A stretch of 32,325 bases of DNA from assembly GCA_003646815.1 (NCBI GenBank), contig QMLQ01000007.1, positions 1 through 32,325 on the forward strand, in the 5' to 3' direction. Shown piece after piece: positions 1 through 9,169 of this stretch. How positions within the stretch are numbered: position 1 is the stretch's first letter; each line of letters starts with the position of its first letter. The notes below the pieces were generated by a model. It saw only the letters and a list, made by a program, of their open reading frames with translations. It had not been told where the DNA came from and did no database searches. This DNA comes from Deltaproteobacteria bacterium (GTDB lineage: Bacteria > Desulfobacterota > DSM-4660 > Desulfatiglandales > Desulfatiglandaceae). Both the position numbers and the translations under genes were made by a program.

Positions 1-80
1 AGCTTAGAACTCGTTACGCATCCTGCAAAAAAAACAGCAACAAAAAGAAACATAACAATGTGAATTTTTTTCAAAAACAT
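1..80 (-). CDS. 5' end of a lipoprotein gene, truncated by the window edge: MFLKKIHIVMFLFVAVFFAGCVTSSK...
   Basis: Reverse complement of 1-80 opens with ATG and encodes K-K, a hydrophobic stretch, then an FAGC lipobox, typical of a type II signal peptide. Not in the ORF track because it is short and cut by the edge. Confidence 0.7.
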   Translation of the reverse strand, partial: MFLKKIHIVMFLFVAVFFAGCVTSSK

Positions 81-205
81 GCCTAGCCTCTTTTCCCGTG
101 GGATAACCCTCTCTTTGATCCGGGAATCCCTGCTCAAAATCGATTCCAAAAGATTGGGTATTAAGCACAGGAGGTGCTCCCAAGTCAAGCCAAAATTTCC
201 CCCAC

Positions 206-1156
206 TCATGAAAAAAAGGTTTCGTGTCGGGGCCTGGTGAGGCAAAGGTTAATCAACTCATCGATAATGGCAGTGCCCATGCAAACGACGGTGTCCGCTC
301 CTCCCCAGTAAATCTTGACGGTGCCGTCCTCTTCGGGCACTGCACCGCAGGTAAATACAACGTTATGCACGTAGCCGGTCACCTCCCACGGATCCTCCGG
401 TTGGACAATCCAGTCGTCCGCGATGCCGAGAACCCTGGCGGGGTCGTCCAGGTCATGAAGGGCCACACCGAGCCGGTATATTGCCCCGTCCATGGTCCTG
501 AAGACACCGTGGAAGATGTTGAGCCAGCCCTTGTCCGTCCTGATGGGCGTGGCACCGGGTCCCACTTTCATCTCGTCCCAGTGGTAGGTTACCGGCTTGA
601 TAAGAACACTGGAATCTCCCCAGTGGATAAGGTCGGGCGAATAGGAAATCCATATGGACCAGGGCAAAATCTCGGAATGGGGCCGGTCCAGCCGGGCATA
701 TCTTCCCCGGAACCGGCCCGGGAAAATAACCACGTTCCGGTAGTCGGCCTGGGTAATCATGGCAATTCGCTCAAGATGCACAAAATCCCTTGTTCGGGCC
801 AGACCAACCCTCACGCCCTGCCGCGAATAAGCGCTGTAGGTAACAAGGTATTCTCCATCCATCGCGCAGATGCGTGGGTCCTCCACGCCGTATTCTTCAG
901 AGGATGCGAACGGTTCTTCCCTAGCGGTAGTAAAAAACGGCTCGGGCCGCACTTTGAAATGGATGCCGTCAATGCTCTCAGCAATCCCGATGATGGAGCG
1001 GCCGTTTCGGAGGTGGGAACGAAAAAGCATCACGTATTGTTCCCCGTGTTTCACTACTCCCGCGTTGTGCACGGTCTCCACCGGGTACGGTACGTCGTGC
1101 TTGGTCAGGATGGGATTTTTTTCATACCTCTTGATAAGAATTTTTCCTGTTTCCAT
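206..1156 (-). CDS. GH130-family glycoside phosphorylase/hydrolase (mannoside phosphorylase-like), copy 1
   Basis: ORF 206..1327; likely start METGKILIKRYEKNPIL (ATG at 1156, upstream AGGAG). GH130-like blocks: NAGVV, GVEDPRI, WISYSPDLIHWG, KVGPGATPIRTDKGWLNIFHGV, YRLGVALHDLDDPARVLG, YWGGADTVVCMGTA. Confidence 0.85.
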   Translation of the reverse strand: METGKILIKRYEKNPILTKHDVPYPVETVHNAGVVKHGEQYVMLFRSHLRNGRSIIGIAESIDGIHFKVRPEPFFTTAREEPFASSEEYGVEDPRICAMDGEYLVTYSAYSRQGVRVGLARTRDFVHLERIAMITQADYRNVVIFPGRFRGRYARLDRPHSEILPWSIWISYSPDLIHWGDSSVLIKPVTYHWDEMKVGPGATPIRTDKGWLNIFHGVFRTMDGAIYRLGVALHDLDDPARVLGIADDWIVQPEDPWEVTGYVHNVVFTCGAVPEEDGTVKIYWGGADTVVCMGTAIIDELINLCLTRPRHETFFS

Positions 1157-2168
1157 TTTCTCCTGCAAGTATCTTTTCATAAACATGGATATAGTCATCC
1201 ACCATCCGTTCCACGGTGAATCTCTTCTCCACCCATCTCCTGCAATCCCTCCTGTCGATTTCCCGCACTCGTGGGATGACCTGTGCCATTTCATCTGCAT
1301 CGGCCACCAGAAATCCCGTGTGGCCATGATTGATCACCTCGGGCATACTGCCGCGGTTCACCGCAAGAACCGGCGTACCGCACGCCATGGCTTCCACCAC
1401 GGAAAGGCCAAAGGGCTCGTCAAAATTGATGGGATGGAGCAGGGCGTATGCCTGGCCGAGAAGATCGTCCCGTTTTTTCGGGCCGGCGCTCCCCACATAC
1501 GTTATATGGTTGTTGTCCAAAAAAGGCTCCACTTCATGCCTGAAATAATCTTCATCCTGGATAATGCCCGCGATGATGAGTTTCATTCCGGTCTTTCGGG
1601 CGATTTCGATGCACTCCTTGGTCCCTTTTTCGTGATGCACACGGCCGAAAAAAAGGAGGTAATCTCCGGATTCGGGTTGAAAGTGAAACTGGGAGAGATT
1701 AATCCCGTGATGAACAGTACCGATGTAATGGAGCTGAGGGTTCCGGTCCGCTTCGCTGATGGCAACATAATAGGCTCGACCGTCATATTTCTTGTACACT
1801 GGCAGGATCCGGAGTGAAGAAAACCCGTGGATCGTGGTAACTACGGGGGTGGCAGTCATGTTCATGTACGTGAGGGGGAGGAAATCAAAATGGTTATGGA
1901 TCAGATCGAATTCATTACCTCGCTCAAAGACTTCCGAGATATGGAGACATTCCCAGACTTTCGGCAGGAGATCCTTGTCCTCCTCGTACCCCCTCGGGCA
2001 GACCCCCACAAGCTTTGCCCTTGTTTTTGAATCTTTGGTGGCGAACAGGGTTACATCCACGCCACGTTGTACCAGCCCCTCGGTCAGGAGTGAAACCACA
2101 TTTTCCCAGGGCCCGTAATGGGTTGGCGGGGTACGCCACGCAATGGGGGAAAGCATGGCTACTTTCAT
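1122..2168 (-). CDS. Glycosyltransferase family 4 (GT-B) protein
   Basis: ORF 1122..2285; likely start MKVAMLSPIAWRTPP at 2168. GT4 features: HNHFDFLPL, FFGRVHHEKGTKECIEIARK, FDEPFGLSVVEAMACGTPVLAVNRGSMPEVI. Confidence 0.88.
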   Translation of the reverse strand: MKVAMLSPIAWRTPPTHYGPWENVVSLLTEGLVQRGVDVTLFATKDSKTRAKLVGVCPRGYEEDKDLLPKVWECLHISEVFERGNEFDLIHNHFDFLPLTYMNMTATPVVTTIHGFSSLRILPVYKKYDGRAYYVAISEADRNPQLHYIGTVHHGINLSQFHFQPESGDYLLFFGRVHHEKGTKECIEIARKTGMKLIIAGIIQDEDYFRHEVEPFLDNNHITYVGSAGPKKRDDLLGQAYALLHPINFDEPFGLSVVEAMACGTPVLAVNRGSMPEVINHGHTGFLVADADEMAQVIPRVREIDRRDCRRWVEKRFTVERMVDDYIHVYEKILAGENGNRKNSYQEV

Positions 2169-2172
2169 CTGT

Positions 2173-3132
2173 TCACTCCAACGCCTTGTGGTTGTGATCA
2201 ACGAGCCAGTCCAGCAGATCGGACACGCGTGCCGTTGCCAGGGCGAGGCATTTATCGGCCCCGCCGTAATAAAGGCGCATCTCATCCCCCTCGGTCACCC
2301 AGCCACATGGAAATACAACCTTGTCCACGTCTCCAGATACCTCGTATTCCGTTTCAGGGGCAAAAACCCATTCATCGGAGCGGGCAAGCAACCTGGCAGG
2401 ATTTTCCAGGTCGAGCAGTGCAAGACCGAGGCGGTAGAGACAGCCGCTCGCTGTGGACCGAACCCCGTGATACAGTATGAGCCAGCCCTTTTCAGTCCGG
2501 ATGGGGGGAGGAGAAAGACCTATTTTGTCCGCGTCCCACCAGCCCCCCCGCCGCGCGGCAATGACAATTTGGTGATCACCCCAGTGTTTCATGTCCGGGC
2601 TGAAAGAAATCCAGATGTGGGAGCCGACCCCGCTAAATCCAGATACAGGGCGATGCAGCATGGCCCACCTGCCGCCGAACCGAACCGGGAAAAGGGCCGC
2701 ATCCTTGTCTTCAGGGGGCATGACAACCCCCTTCCGTTTGAAGGACTTGAAATTGCCGGTCGTGGCCAGGGAAACGAGAGGGCCGCCTTTCGAATAGGAC
2801 ACATAAACCACCGCCCAAAGTTGCAACTCCTCAATGTACGTAATCCGGGGGTCCTCAATGCCCCAAGCGTCCTCGGGATGGTTCGCGGGATCGGGCAGAA
2901 ACGAGGGAACGGCATCTATGGTCCAGTTGCTCACCCCGTCCCGGCTGGTGGCCACTGTGAGGTGCGAAATGCCGCGGCGGTCCTCCACCCGCATGAGAAG
3001 AAGGGTCTTGTTGTCGATCTGTGTCGCCCCGGCATTGAACACGGAATTTGCCTGGTAGGGTATGTCCTTTGCCTGGATGATGGGATTTCCCGGGTATCTC
3101 TTGAAAAGCTCCTGAAATCGGTGATCAGACAT
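2173..3132 (-). CDS. GH130-family glycoside phosphorylase/hydrolase, copy 2
   Basis: ORF 2173..3330; likely start MSDHRFQELFKRYPGNPII at 3132, preceded by a purine-rich GGGGGAGGAAAA RBS. Motifs: NSVFNAGA, GIEDPRITY, WISFSPDMKHWG, KIGLSPPPIRTEKGWLILYHGV, YYGGADKCLALATA. Confidence 0.85.
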   Translation of the reverse strand: MSDHRFQELFKRYPGNPIIQAKDIPYQANSVFNAGATQIDNKTLLLMRVEDRRGISHLTVATSRDGVSNWTIDAVPSFLPDPANHPEDAWGIEDPRITYIEELQLWAVVYVSYSKGGPLVSLATTGNFKSFKRKGVVMPPEDKDAALFPVRFGGRWAMLHRPVSGFSGVGSHIWISFSPDMKHWGDHQIVIAARRGGWWDADKIGLSPPPIRTEKGWLILYHGVRSTASGCLYRLGLALLDLENPARLLARSDEWVFAPETEYEVSGDVDKVVFPCGWVTEGDEMRLYYGGADKCLALATARVSDLLDWLVDHNHKALE

Positions 3133-5509
3133 TTTTCCTCCCCCTGATAGGTACAATTCCCGCAGCAGGGTCGCCGGAGCGAACCGCCTCTTTTTCACAC
3201 GTTTGAAGATCAATATTGCCGGCTGTTTCAGCAGAGACCTGCATGGCTCTGAGCTGGTGGAGATGGAGGAGTGACAGAATCCACGCAAGGGTTGATTCCG
3301 CTCCCTGGTTCCGGTTGGATCCATCTGCATTGAGGCCGTCGCAGCACCCGCCCGTCAGATAATCATACAGCGGCGTCTGCAGGTCGTTCCGGCCGAGGAA
3401 CCAGTCCAGGCAACGCTGAGCATGCGATATCCACTTGTCATCCTTCGTGACATTGTATGCCTCACGGCAGGCCTCGATCATGCCGAGAGCCTCAATGGGC
3501 TGTTGATCGAAGCGGGCCCTTTCCCCGCCCCGGGGGTACCAACCATGGTTTCCGATCGGAACAAAATGGCCCTTGGGATCAGTCTGGATATACATCAGCC
3601 ATTCAAGGGAACGGAGACCTGCGTCCAGCATATCACCTCTCTGCAACCACTGCCCGGACAGAATCAAGGCCTGGGGTATTTTACCGTTTGCATATGTAAG
3701 GGTATCTTCTATCCATGGCCAGTCATCTGTTGCGCAATCCTGGTACAGCGTAAACAAACGATTGGCAAGCTTTTCCCTGGCCCTTCGAACTTCGCTGTCC
3801 CCACTGAACTTCCTGAGATACGCATGGATGCCCACCAGGCCGAACGCCCAGGCCCTCGGGGCCGTAAACTGAAGCAGGGCCGGCAATGCCTTTTCAAAAA
3901 CAGAGAGGGCCGCACCTGTGAGGTGGTCGGATCTCGACAAGGCGATTCCCTCTCCCAACCCCCAGATGGCACGCCCGTGGCTGTCCTGGGAACCCTCTTC
4001 TTCCACCCATCTCCGATCGTAGCCCATGAAATTTCTGAAACGACCCGTGCTCTCATTAAAGGCGTGGTGCAGGAAGCTCACATAGGTACAGGCGAGATCG
4101 GTGATCCTTTCGCTGTCGTGAATAATGTCCTGGGCCATGAGCACTGCAATAAGGGCCCGGGCATTGTCATCAGTACAATATCCATGATGCCGGTCCGGGA
4201 CCATGAACTTTGCATGCTGTAAAATACCCACATCGTCGGTCAGACGGATAAGGTGATCAAGTTTGGGCTGGGGCATTTCCCTGGGCACCGCCTCCATGGT
4301 CTTTGCCTTGAATACGGCTCGGGGCCTGCTCTCCCTCTCCTGCTTTACATTCTTGAATACCTCCAAGTAACTGCGCGCCACTTCTTTCCACACCATCTGT
4401 CTGCAATAGGTGTAGGCCCGTTTCCTCATGGCATGTCTTTCCACCTCATGGGCAAAAAGATCATTTACCTGGGCGGCCAACGCTTCCGGGTCCTCAAAGG
4501 GAACAATCCTTCCCCGACCGTTGCCCAACATTTCTTCCGCGTACCAGTAGGGAGTGGATATGGTGGCTTTTCCGGTTCCCAGGGCATACGCCAGTGTCCC
4601 CGAGACGATCTGCTCTCTTTTCAAGTAAGGGGTGACATAGATGTCAGCTGCGCCAAGAAATTCGCACAATTCCTTCAAGTCCACAAAACGATTATGGAAC
4701 AGCAGATGCTGATCCACTCCGAGTTCCCGCGCGCGCTGCTGCAATGAAAACCGGTAAGCCTCTCCCTGTTCTTTCTTCACATGGGGATGGGTGGCACCCA
4801 GCACGATGTAAACCACTTCCGGGTGATTCTCGACTACATGGGGCAATGCATCAATCATGTATTCAATGCCCTTTCCCGGGGAAAGCAACCCGAACGTGAG
4901 GACGACCTTACGTCCTTCCACTCCGAATTGATCCTTGTAATAATTGGGGTCCACAAAGGGTACATCGGGGATACCGTGATGTATTTTCAGAAGCTTTTCC
5001 TCCTGGATGGAATAGACTTCCCTGAGAATTTCTTTTCCCCGGTCACTCATCACAATCATCCGATCTGAGAGTTGAGCGATCCTCTTCAGAACGGCTGACT
5101 GACCGCGGGTAGGATTTTGAAGCACCGTATGGAGAGTGGTAACCACGGGCATTCGCAGGTTGGACAGGAATTCGATAATATGAGACCCGTTGTCTCCTCC
5201 GAAAATACCGAACTCGTGTTGCAGGCACACGACGTCCACCTGGTTCATGTTCAGGAAATCAGCCGCCAGGCGATAGTCTGACAGTATTTTGTGGTTCAGT
5301 TCAAAACGCACCTGCGCAGGATAACGGTATCCTTCAGGCACATCATTCATTACCACTGCCCAGCATTCCATGTCATGACCTTCTTCTGCCAATGCGTTCA
5401 GAAGATCCGACGTAAAGGTGGCAATACCGCACTGCCGGGGAAGATGATTCCCTACCAGGGCAATCTTGCGGGGACCTGATCTGCACACGGTTGTTTGAAT
5501 CATGATCAT
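3125..5509 (-). CDS. Bimodular protein: N-terminal GT4 glycosyltransferase plus C-terminal (alpha/alpha)6-toroid-like domain
   Basis: 794 aa ORF. GT4 half: GNHLPRQCGIATFTSDLL, VVCLQHEFGIFGG, TFGLLSPGKGIEYMIDALP. C-terminal about 380 aa: GYCTDDNARALIA, DSHGRAIWGLGEG, LTYANGKIPQALIL, QQPIEALGMIEAC. Start is ATG 5509 or 5503. Confidence 0.85.
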   Translation of the reverse strand: MIMIQTTVCRSGPRKIALVGNHLPRQCGIATFTSDLLNALAEEGHDMECWAVVMNDVPEGYRYPAQVRFELNHKILSDYRLAADFLNMNQVDVVCLQHEFGIFGGDNGSHIIEFLSNLRMPVVTTLHTVLQNPTRGQSAVLKRIAQLSDRMIVMSDRGKEILREVYSIQEEKLLKIHHGIPDVPFVDPNYYKDQFGVEGRKVVLTFGLLSPGKGIEYMIDALPHVVENHPEVVYIVLGATHPHVKKEQGEAYRFSLQQRARELGVDQHLLFHNRFVDLKELCEFLGAADIYVTPYLKREQIVSGTLAYALGTGKATISTPYWYAEEMLGNGRGRIVPFEDPEALAAQVNDLFAHEVERHAMRKRAYTYCRQMVWKEVARSYLEVFKNVKQERESRPRAVFKAKTMEAVPREMPQPKLDHLIRLTDDVGILQHAKFMVPDRHHGYCTDDNARALIAVLMAQDIIHDSERITDLACTYVSFLHHAFNESTGRFRNFMGYDRRWVEEEGSQDSHGRAIWGLGEGIALSRSDHLTGAALSVFEKALPALLQFTAPRAWAFGLVGIHAYLRKFSGDSEVRRAREKLANRLFTLYQDCATDDWPWIEDTLTYANGKIPQALILSGQWLQRGDMLDAGLRSLEWLMYIQTDPKGHFVPIGNHGWYPRGGERARFDQQPIEALGMIEACREAYNVTKDDKWISHAQRCLDWFLGRNDLQTPLYDYLTGGCCDGLNADGSNRNQGAESTLAWILSLLHLHQLRAMQVSAETAGNIDLQTCEKEAVRSGDPAAGIVPIRGRKNV

Positions 5510-6936
5510 TTACCTCCCGGACTTTCCAGTTTTTCAGCCCGAAATAGGGTCAAGGCCGCTTTTTCGCTGGGTTGCACACCGATTGCCGAATCGTTTCCTC
5601 CAACAATCTCTACCGTATCTCCGTCCCGAAGCACGCGACCCATATGCGCGATTTCCCCGTTCACCCTTATGACAAACGGCGGGGAAACTTCCGGGTTGGC
5701 CCTCTCCACAAAATCTTGGACCGTGGCATTCTCAGGGAGCCTTAGGATCTGGCCTCCGTTTCCGAAAATCACGAGGCGGTCATGGTATACCTGCCGGTAC
5801 AGAAGCTCCATAAACCCGTCCGAGTCCGGTGCGTTCCTGTGCTGATCCACAAGACTTTCAATCCAGCGGGATTGCTTGTGATTATTGGCCGCCGCCGCTT
5901 CTGCGCTTTTGTAACGCCAGTGGGCTGCCACACCATATTCTGCTTCCATATGCATGAGCACGGTCCGAATCTGGAATTCAATGGGTTTATGGGAAATGTC
6001 ACGTACCGGGTAGACACAAGTGTGGAGTGATTGATACCCATTTTCCTTTGGAAGGCCTATGTAGTCATCAAATGTACCGGGTATAGGCCTGAAGTGGGAA
6101 TGCAGCAATCCGAGGACACTATAGCACTCCGGGACAGAGGAGACGATAATGCGCAGTCCAATACGATCCATGATATCCTGCAGGCTCGCACCGTATCGGG
6201 TCATCTTGGAGTAGATTCCGTAAAGGCTCTTGGTCCGGCCCTGGACTTCACCTTCAATACCATTTTTCTCCAGGAGGCGTTTGACACCGTCCATGAGTAT
6301 TTTGAGACACCGGTCATCTTCGCTCTGAATCGGGGCAACTTGTTGTTTCAAATCCCGGTACGTATCGGGATAAAGGATGCGAAAACTCTTTTCCTCCAGT
6401 TGCTTCCGCAACATACTCAGACCGAGTCGGTCAGCCAACGGTACATAAAGATCCAGGGTCTCCCGGGCCAGATTTCGGCCGCTTTCTTTCGTGGGCTCCG
6501 AGACGTGCTCAAGTTCCATCAACCGGAAGGCGAGCCGCAGGACCACCTTGCGGGGATTGCCGGTGAAGGAGGCAAGAAGCACATGGATATCTTTCCTTCG
6601 ATGGGGTTCCGTGTCGGTGCGAAGTGCGGCGGGGCTGCCGAACTCTGCCAGGGTTGAAGCAACGGTTTCGCCAAAAGCCTCTTTGATTTCGGGAAGTGGG
6701 ATGCCTGCATGCCAGATGGTGGGTGCCAGGAGGGCTGCTGCAAGCGTTACGGCATCGGCTTTTTGATCGAGCAGAAGCCCAGCGACATTGTACAGGGGAT
6801 GCCTTTGTCCCTGCAGTTTTTCCGTTGCAAAGTCGTGAGCCCTGCGGACAAGCTCGGCCTCTTCCGGGCCGAATGCATTTCTTACTTTTTCTAAAAACAG
6901 GCGGCTGTTCGCCCAATTCTGCCAATCTCGTCCCAT
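5506..6936 (-). CDS. relA: RelA-like (p)ppGpp synthetase (degenerate HD hydrolase domain, synthetase domain, TGS domain; no ACT region)
   Basis: GRTKSLYGIYSKM, YSVLGLLHSHFRPIPGTFDDYIGLPKENGYQSLHTCVYP, EFQIRTVLMHMEAEYGVAAHW are RelA/SpoT synthetase motifs. The usual ALLHD of the hydrolase is ALLAP here. TGS-like tail: LPENATVQDFVERANPEV. Confidence 0.88.
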   Translation of the reverse strand: MGRDWQNWANSRLFLEKVRNAFGPEEAELVRRAHDFATEKLQGQRHPLYNVAGLLLDQKADAVTLAAALLAPTIWHAGIPLPEIKEAFGETVASTLAEFGSPAALRTDTEPHRRKDIHVLLASFTGNPRKVVLRLAFRLMELEHVSEPTKESGRNLARETLDLYVPLADRLGLSMLRKQLEEKSFRILYPDTYRDLKQQVAPIQSEDDRCLKILMDGVKRLLEKNGIEGEVQGRTKSLYGIYSKMTRYGASLQDIMDRIGLRIIVSSVPECYSVLGLLHSHFRPIPGTFDDYIGLPKENGYQSLHTCVYPVRDISHKPIEFQIRTVLMHMEAEYGVAAHWRYKSAEAAAANNHKQSRWIESLVDQHRNAPDSDGFMELLYRQVYHDRLVIFGNGGQILRLPENATVQDFVERANPEVSPPFVIRVNGEIAHMGRVLRDGDTVEIVGGNDSAIGVQPSEKAALTLFRAEKLESPGGK

Positions 6937-7116
6937 CTGACCGAAATGTTACATCATTGGTTCAGGGTTCCGGAATGGGACCCTGACAGCCTGAGTATTC
7001 CAAGTCCAGTGTGCATGACCCGTCTTGGGAACAAGCGCACAACTCAGTAATATTTTAAATCATAATTGGGAAAAATCAAGAGGGAGCTCGTGCCTTTTAC
7101 CTGCTGTTCTCCGGCT

Positions 7117-7145
7117 CCCTGGAACAAAGCCGGTAGGGTTTTTTT
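7117..7145 (+). terminator. Possible intrinsic terminator/attenuator in the leader upstream of selB
   Basis: CCGGCT (7111-7116)/AGCCGG (7128-7133) and CCCTGG...CC..AGGG (7117-7138), then T7 (7139-7145). An overlapping alternative hairpin is AGGGAGC (7081-7087)/GCTCCCT (7114-7120). Confidence 0.35.
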
Positions 7146-7255
7146 ATTGAAAGCAATTGCATTGCCTTTCTCTGATGAATACCTTAGTATTTATCAGACA
7201 GCGATTTTTTGGGATTCTACAATAGAGCACCAGTGTAAGGTAAGGACAGCGTTTT

Positions 7256-9160
7256 ATGAAACAGATTATTCTGGGAACAGCAGGCCACATTGATCACGGA
7301 AAAACATCCCTTATCAGGGCACTCACCGGCATCGATACAGATCGCCTGAAAGAGGAAAAGGAACGGGGCATTACCATTGAACTGGGTTTTGCACACCTGG
7401 AGCTGCCGGGGGGCAAACTCCTTGGCATCGTGGATGTCCCTGGTCATGAGAAGTTTGTTAAGAATATGGTGGCCGGCGCCACCGGTATAGACCTGGTAGC
7501 CCTGGTGATCGCCGCGGACGAAGGCGTTATGCCGCAGACCAGGGAACACCTTGAGATCTGCCAACTGCTGGATATTCACCACGGCCTCGTGATTCTCACC
7601 AAGATTGACATGGTGGACGAGGAATGGCTCGAACTTGTGAAGGAAGACGTCCAGGAATATCTCTCCGAGACGTTCCTTGCAGACGCCCCAATCGTTGAAG
7701 TGTCATCCGCCACCGGTGAAGGTATCGACAAACTGATCTCGATCCTGGATGTACTCGCACAGGGAATCCCTGAGAAGGAAGTGGGGCACGTATTCCGGCT
7801 TCCCATCGACCGCGTGTTTTCCATGAAAGGGTTCGGCACGGTCATCACCGGGACGGCCGTGTCCGGGCGGATCAAGACAGGAGAAGAGGTCACCATCTAC
7901 CCCCAGGAAATCCAATCACGGATACGGGGAATACAGGTGCATAACCAGGAAGTCGAAGAGGTCAGGGCCGGTCTTCGCACTGCGGTCAATTTACAGGGTA
8001 TTGAAAAAGCGGTGATTCACCGCGGCCATGTCCTCGCTACGAAGGGTTCCATGAAACCCACATTCATGATGGACGTTATTCTTGACCTTCTTTCCAGCGC
8101 CCCGAGGAAACTCAAAAACCGGGCAAAGGTGCGGTTCCACACCGGCACCTCCGAGATCATCTCAACCGTCGTCCTCCTGGACAGGGATGAACTGGCGCCG
8201 GGACAAACCTGTTTTGCACAAATCCGGCTGGATGAGCCGACCGCTGTGCTCAGAAAGGACCGATACGTGTTGCGCAGTTATTCTCCCGTGCGGACCATCG
8301 GCGGCGGGGAAATTCTCAATGCCCTCCCCCGGAAAAAGAAACGGTTTTCCGATAGCTCTCTCACTGAAATGAAGACCCTTCACCAGGGGGATCCGGCGGA
8401 AATCGTGGAGCTCTTCGTGGGTCAGGGACGTTTCATGGGAATGGAACAGGACCAGTTGCCTTTTCTCACCAATACGAACAAGAAGCGGCTTGAAGATATC
8501 CTGAACGGTCTCATGGCAAAAAACCGAGTAGTCCGGTTTGACAAGGAAAACAGGGTATTGATCCGTGCGGATTTCCTGGAGAAGGCCCGGAACGAGCTCC
8601 TCGACACCATCGCAGAGTATCACCGGAAATTTCCCCTGAAAGTGGGGCTCCCAAAAGAAGAACTCCGGTCAAGGACAACCGGATCAAGAAATCAGAAACT
8701 TTTCAACTTCCTCATCAATCAGCTTACCAAAGAGGGCCGGATCGTGCAGGAAAAGGATCTGGTACGCCTGGTGGATCACCGGGTTACTCTTGCGGCCGAT
8801 CAGCAGGAAGCCCGGAAGAAAATTGAGGAAATATATGTCAAGAGCGGGCTTCAGCCCCCTTATTTCAAGGAGATAAAAGACGAGTTCCCCGGCAATACGG
8901 CCTTTGAGGTCCTTGAGTTGATGCACAAAGAAGGATCACTGATCAAGGTCAAGGAAGACCTCTATTTCCATAAGCAGGCCGTCGAAAAACTGGAAAAAGA
9001 CCTCGTAGGATTTCTCAAGGAGCACAAAGAGATCACGACACCCCAGTTCAAAGAGATGACGGGAACATCACGCAAATACACCATTCCCCTCATTGAATAT
9101 TTTGATCGATCCCAGGTCACCGTGCGGGTCGGGGACAGCCGGGTCCTGAGAAGAAAATGA
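7256..9160 (+). CDS. selB: Selenocysteine-specific translation elongation factor SelB
   Basis: 634 aa: [67 protein letters not shown], followed by the long C-terminal winged-helix region typical of SelB. Confidence 0.97.
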   Translation: MKQIILGTAGHIDHGKTSLIRALTGIDTDRLKEEKERGITIELGFAHLELPGGKLLGIVDVPGHEKFVKNMVAGATGIDLVALVIAADEGVMPQTREHLEICQLLDIHHGLVILTKIDMVDEEWLELVKEDVQEYLSETFLADAPIVEVSSATGEGIDKLISILDVLAQGIPEKEVGHVFRLPIDRVFSMKGFGTVITGTAVSGRIKTGEEVTIYPQEIQSRIRGIQVHNQEVEEVRAGLRTAVNLQGIEKAVIHRGHVLATKGSMKPTFMMDVILDLLSSAPRKLKNRAKVRFHTGTSEIISTVVLLDRDELAPGQTCFAQIRLDEPTAVLRKDRYVLRSYSPVRTIGGGEILNALPRKKKRFSDSSLTEMKTLHQGDPAEIVELFVGQGRFMGMEQDQLPFLTNTNKKRLEDILNGLMAKNRVVRFDKENRVLIRADFLEKARNELLDTIAEYHRKFPLKVGLPKEELRSRTTGSRNQKLFNFLINQLTKEGRIVQEKDLVRLVDHRVTLAADQQEARKKIEEIYVKSGLQPPYFKEIKDEFPGNTAFEVLELMHKEGSLIKVKEDLYFHKQAVEKLEKDLVGFLKEHKEITTPQFKEMTGTSRKYTIPLIEYFDRSQVTVRVGDSRVLRRK

Positions 9161-9169
9161 GTTTTTTGT

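Noticed and set aside
224-1219. 331-aa plus-strand ORF
   Set aside because: Antisense shadow of the well-supported GH130 gene; no recognisable domain.
870-1817. 315-aa plus-strand ORF
   Set aside because: Antisense to the GH130/GT4 genes; composition is a codon-bias shadow.
2143-3147. 334-aa plus-strand ORF
   Set aside because: Antisense shadow of the second GH130 gene.
6937-7255. tRNA-Sec (selC) next to selB
   Set aside because: I looked for a long-variable-arm tRNA cloverleaf and TCA anticodon arm here and could not form one; a tRNAscan/Aragorn run would be decisive.
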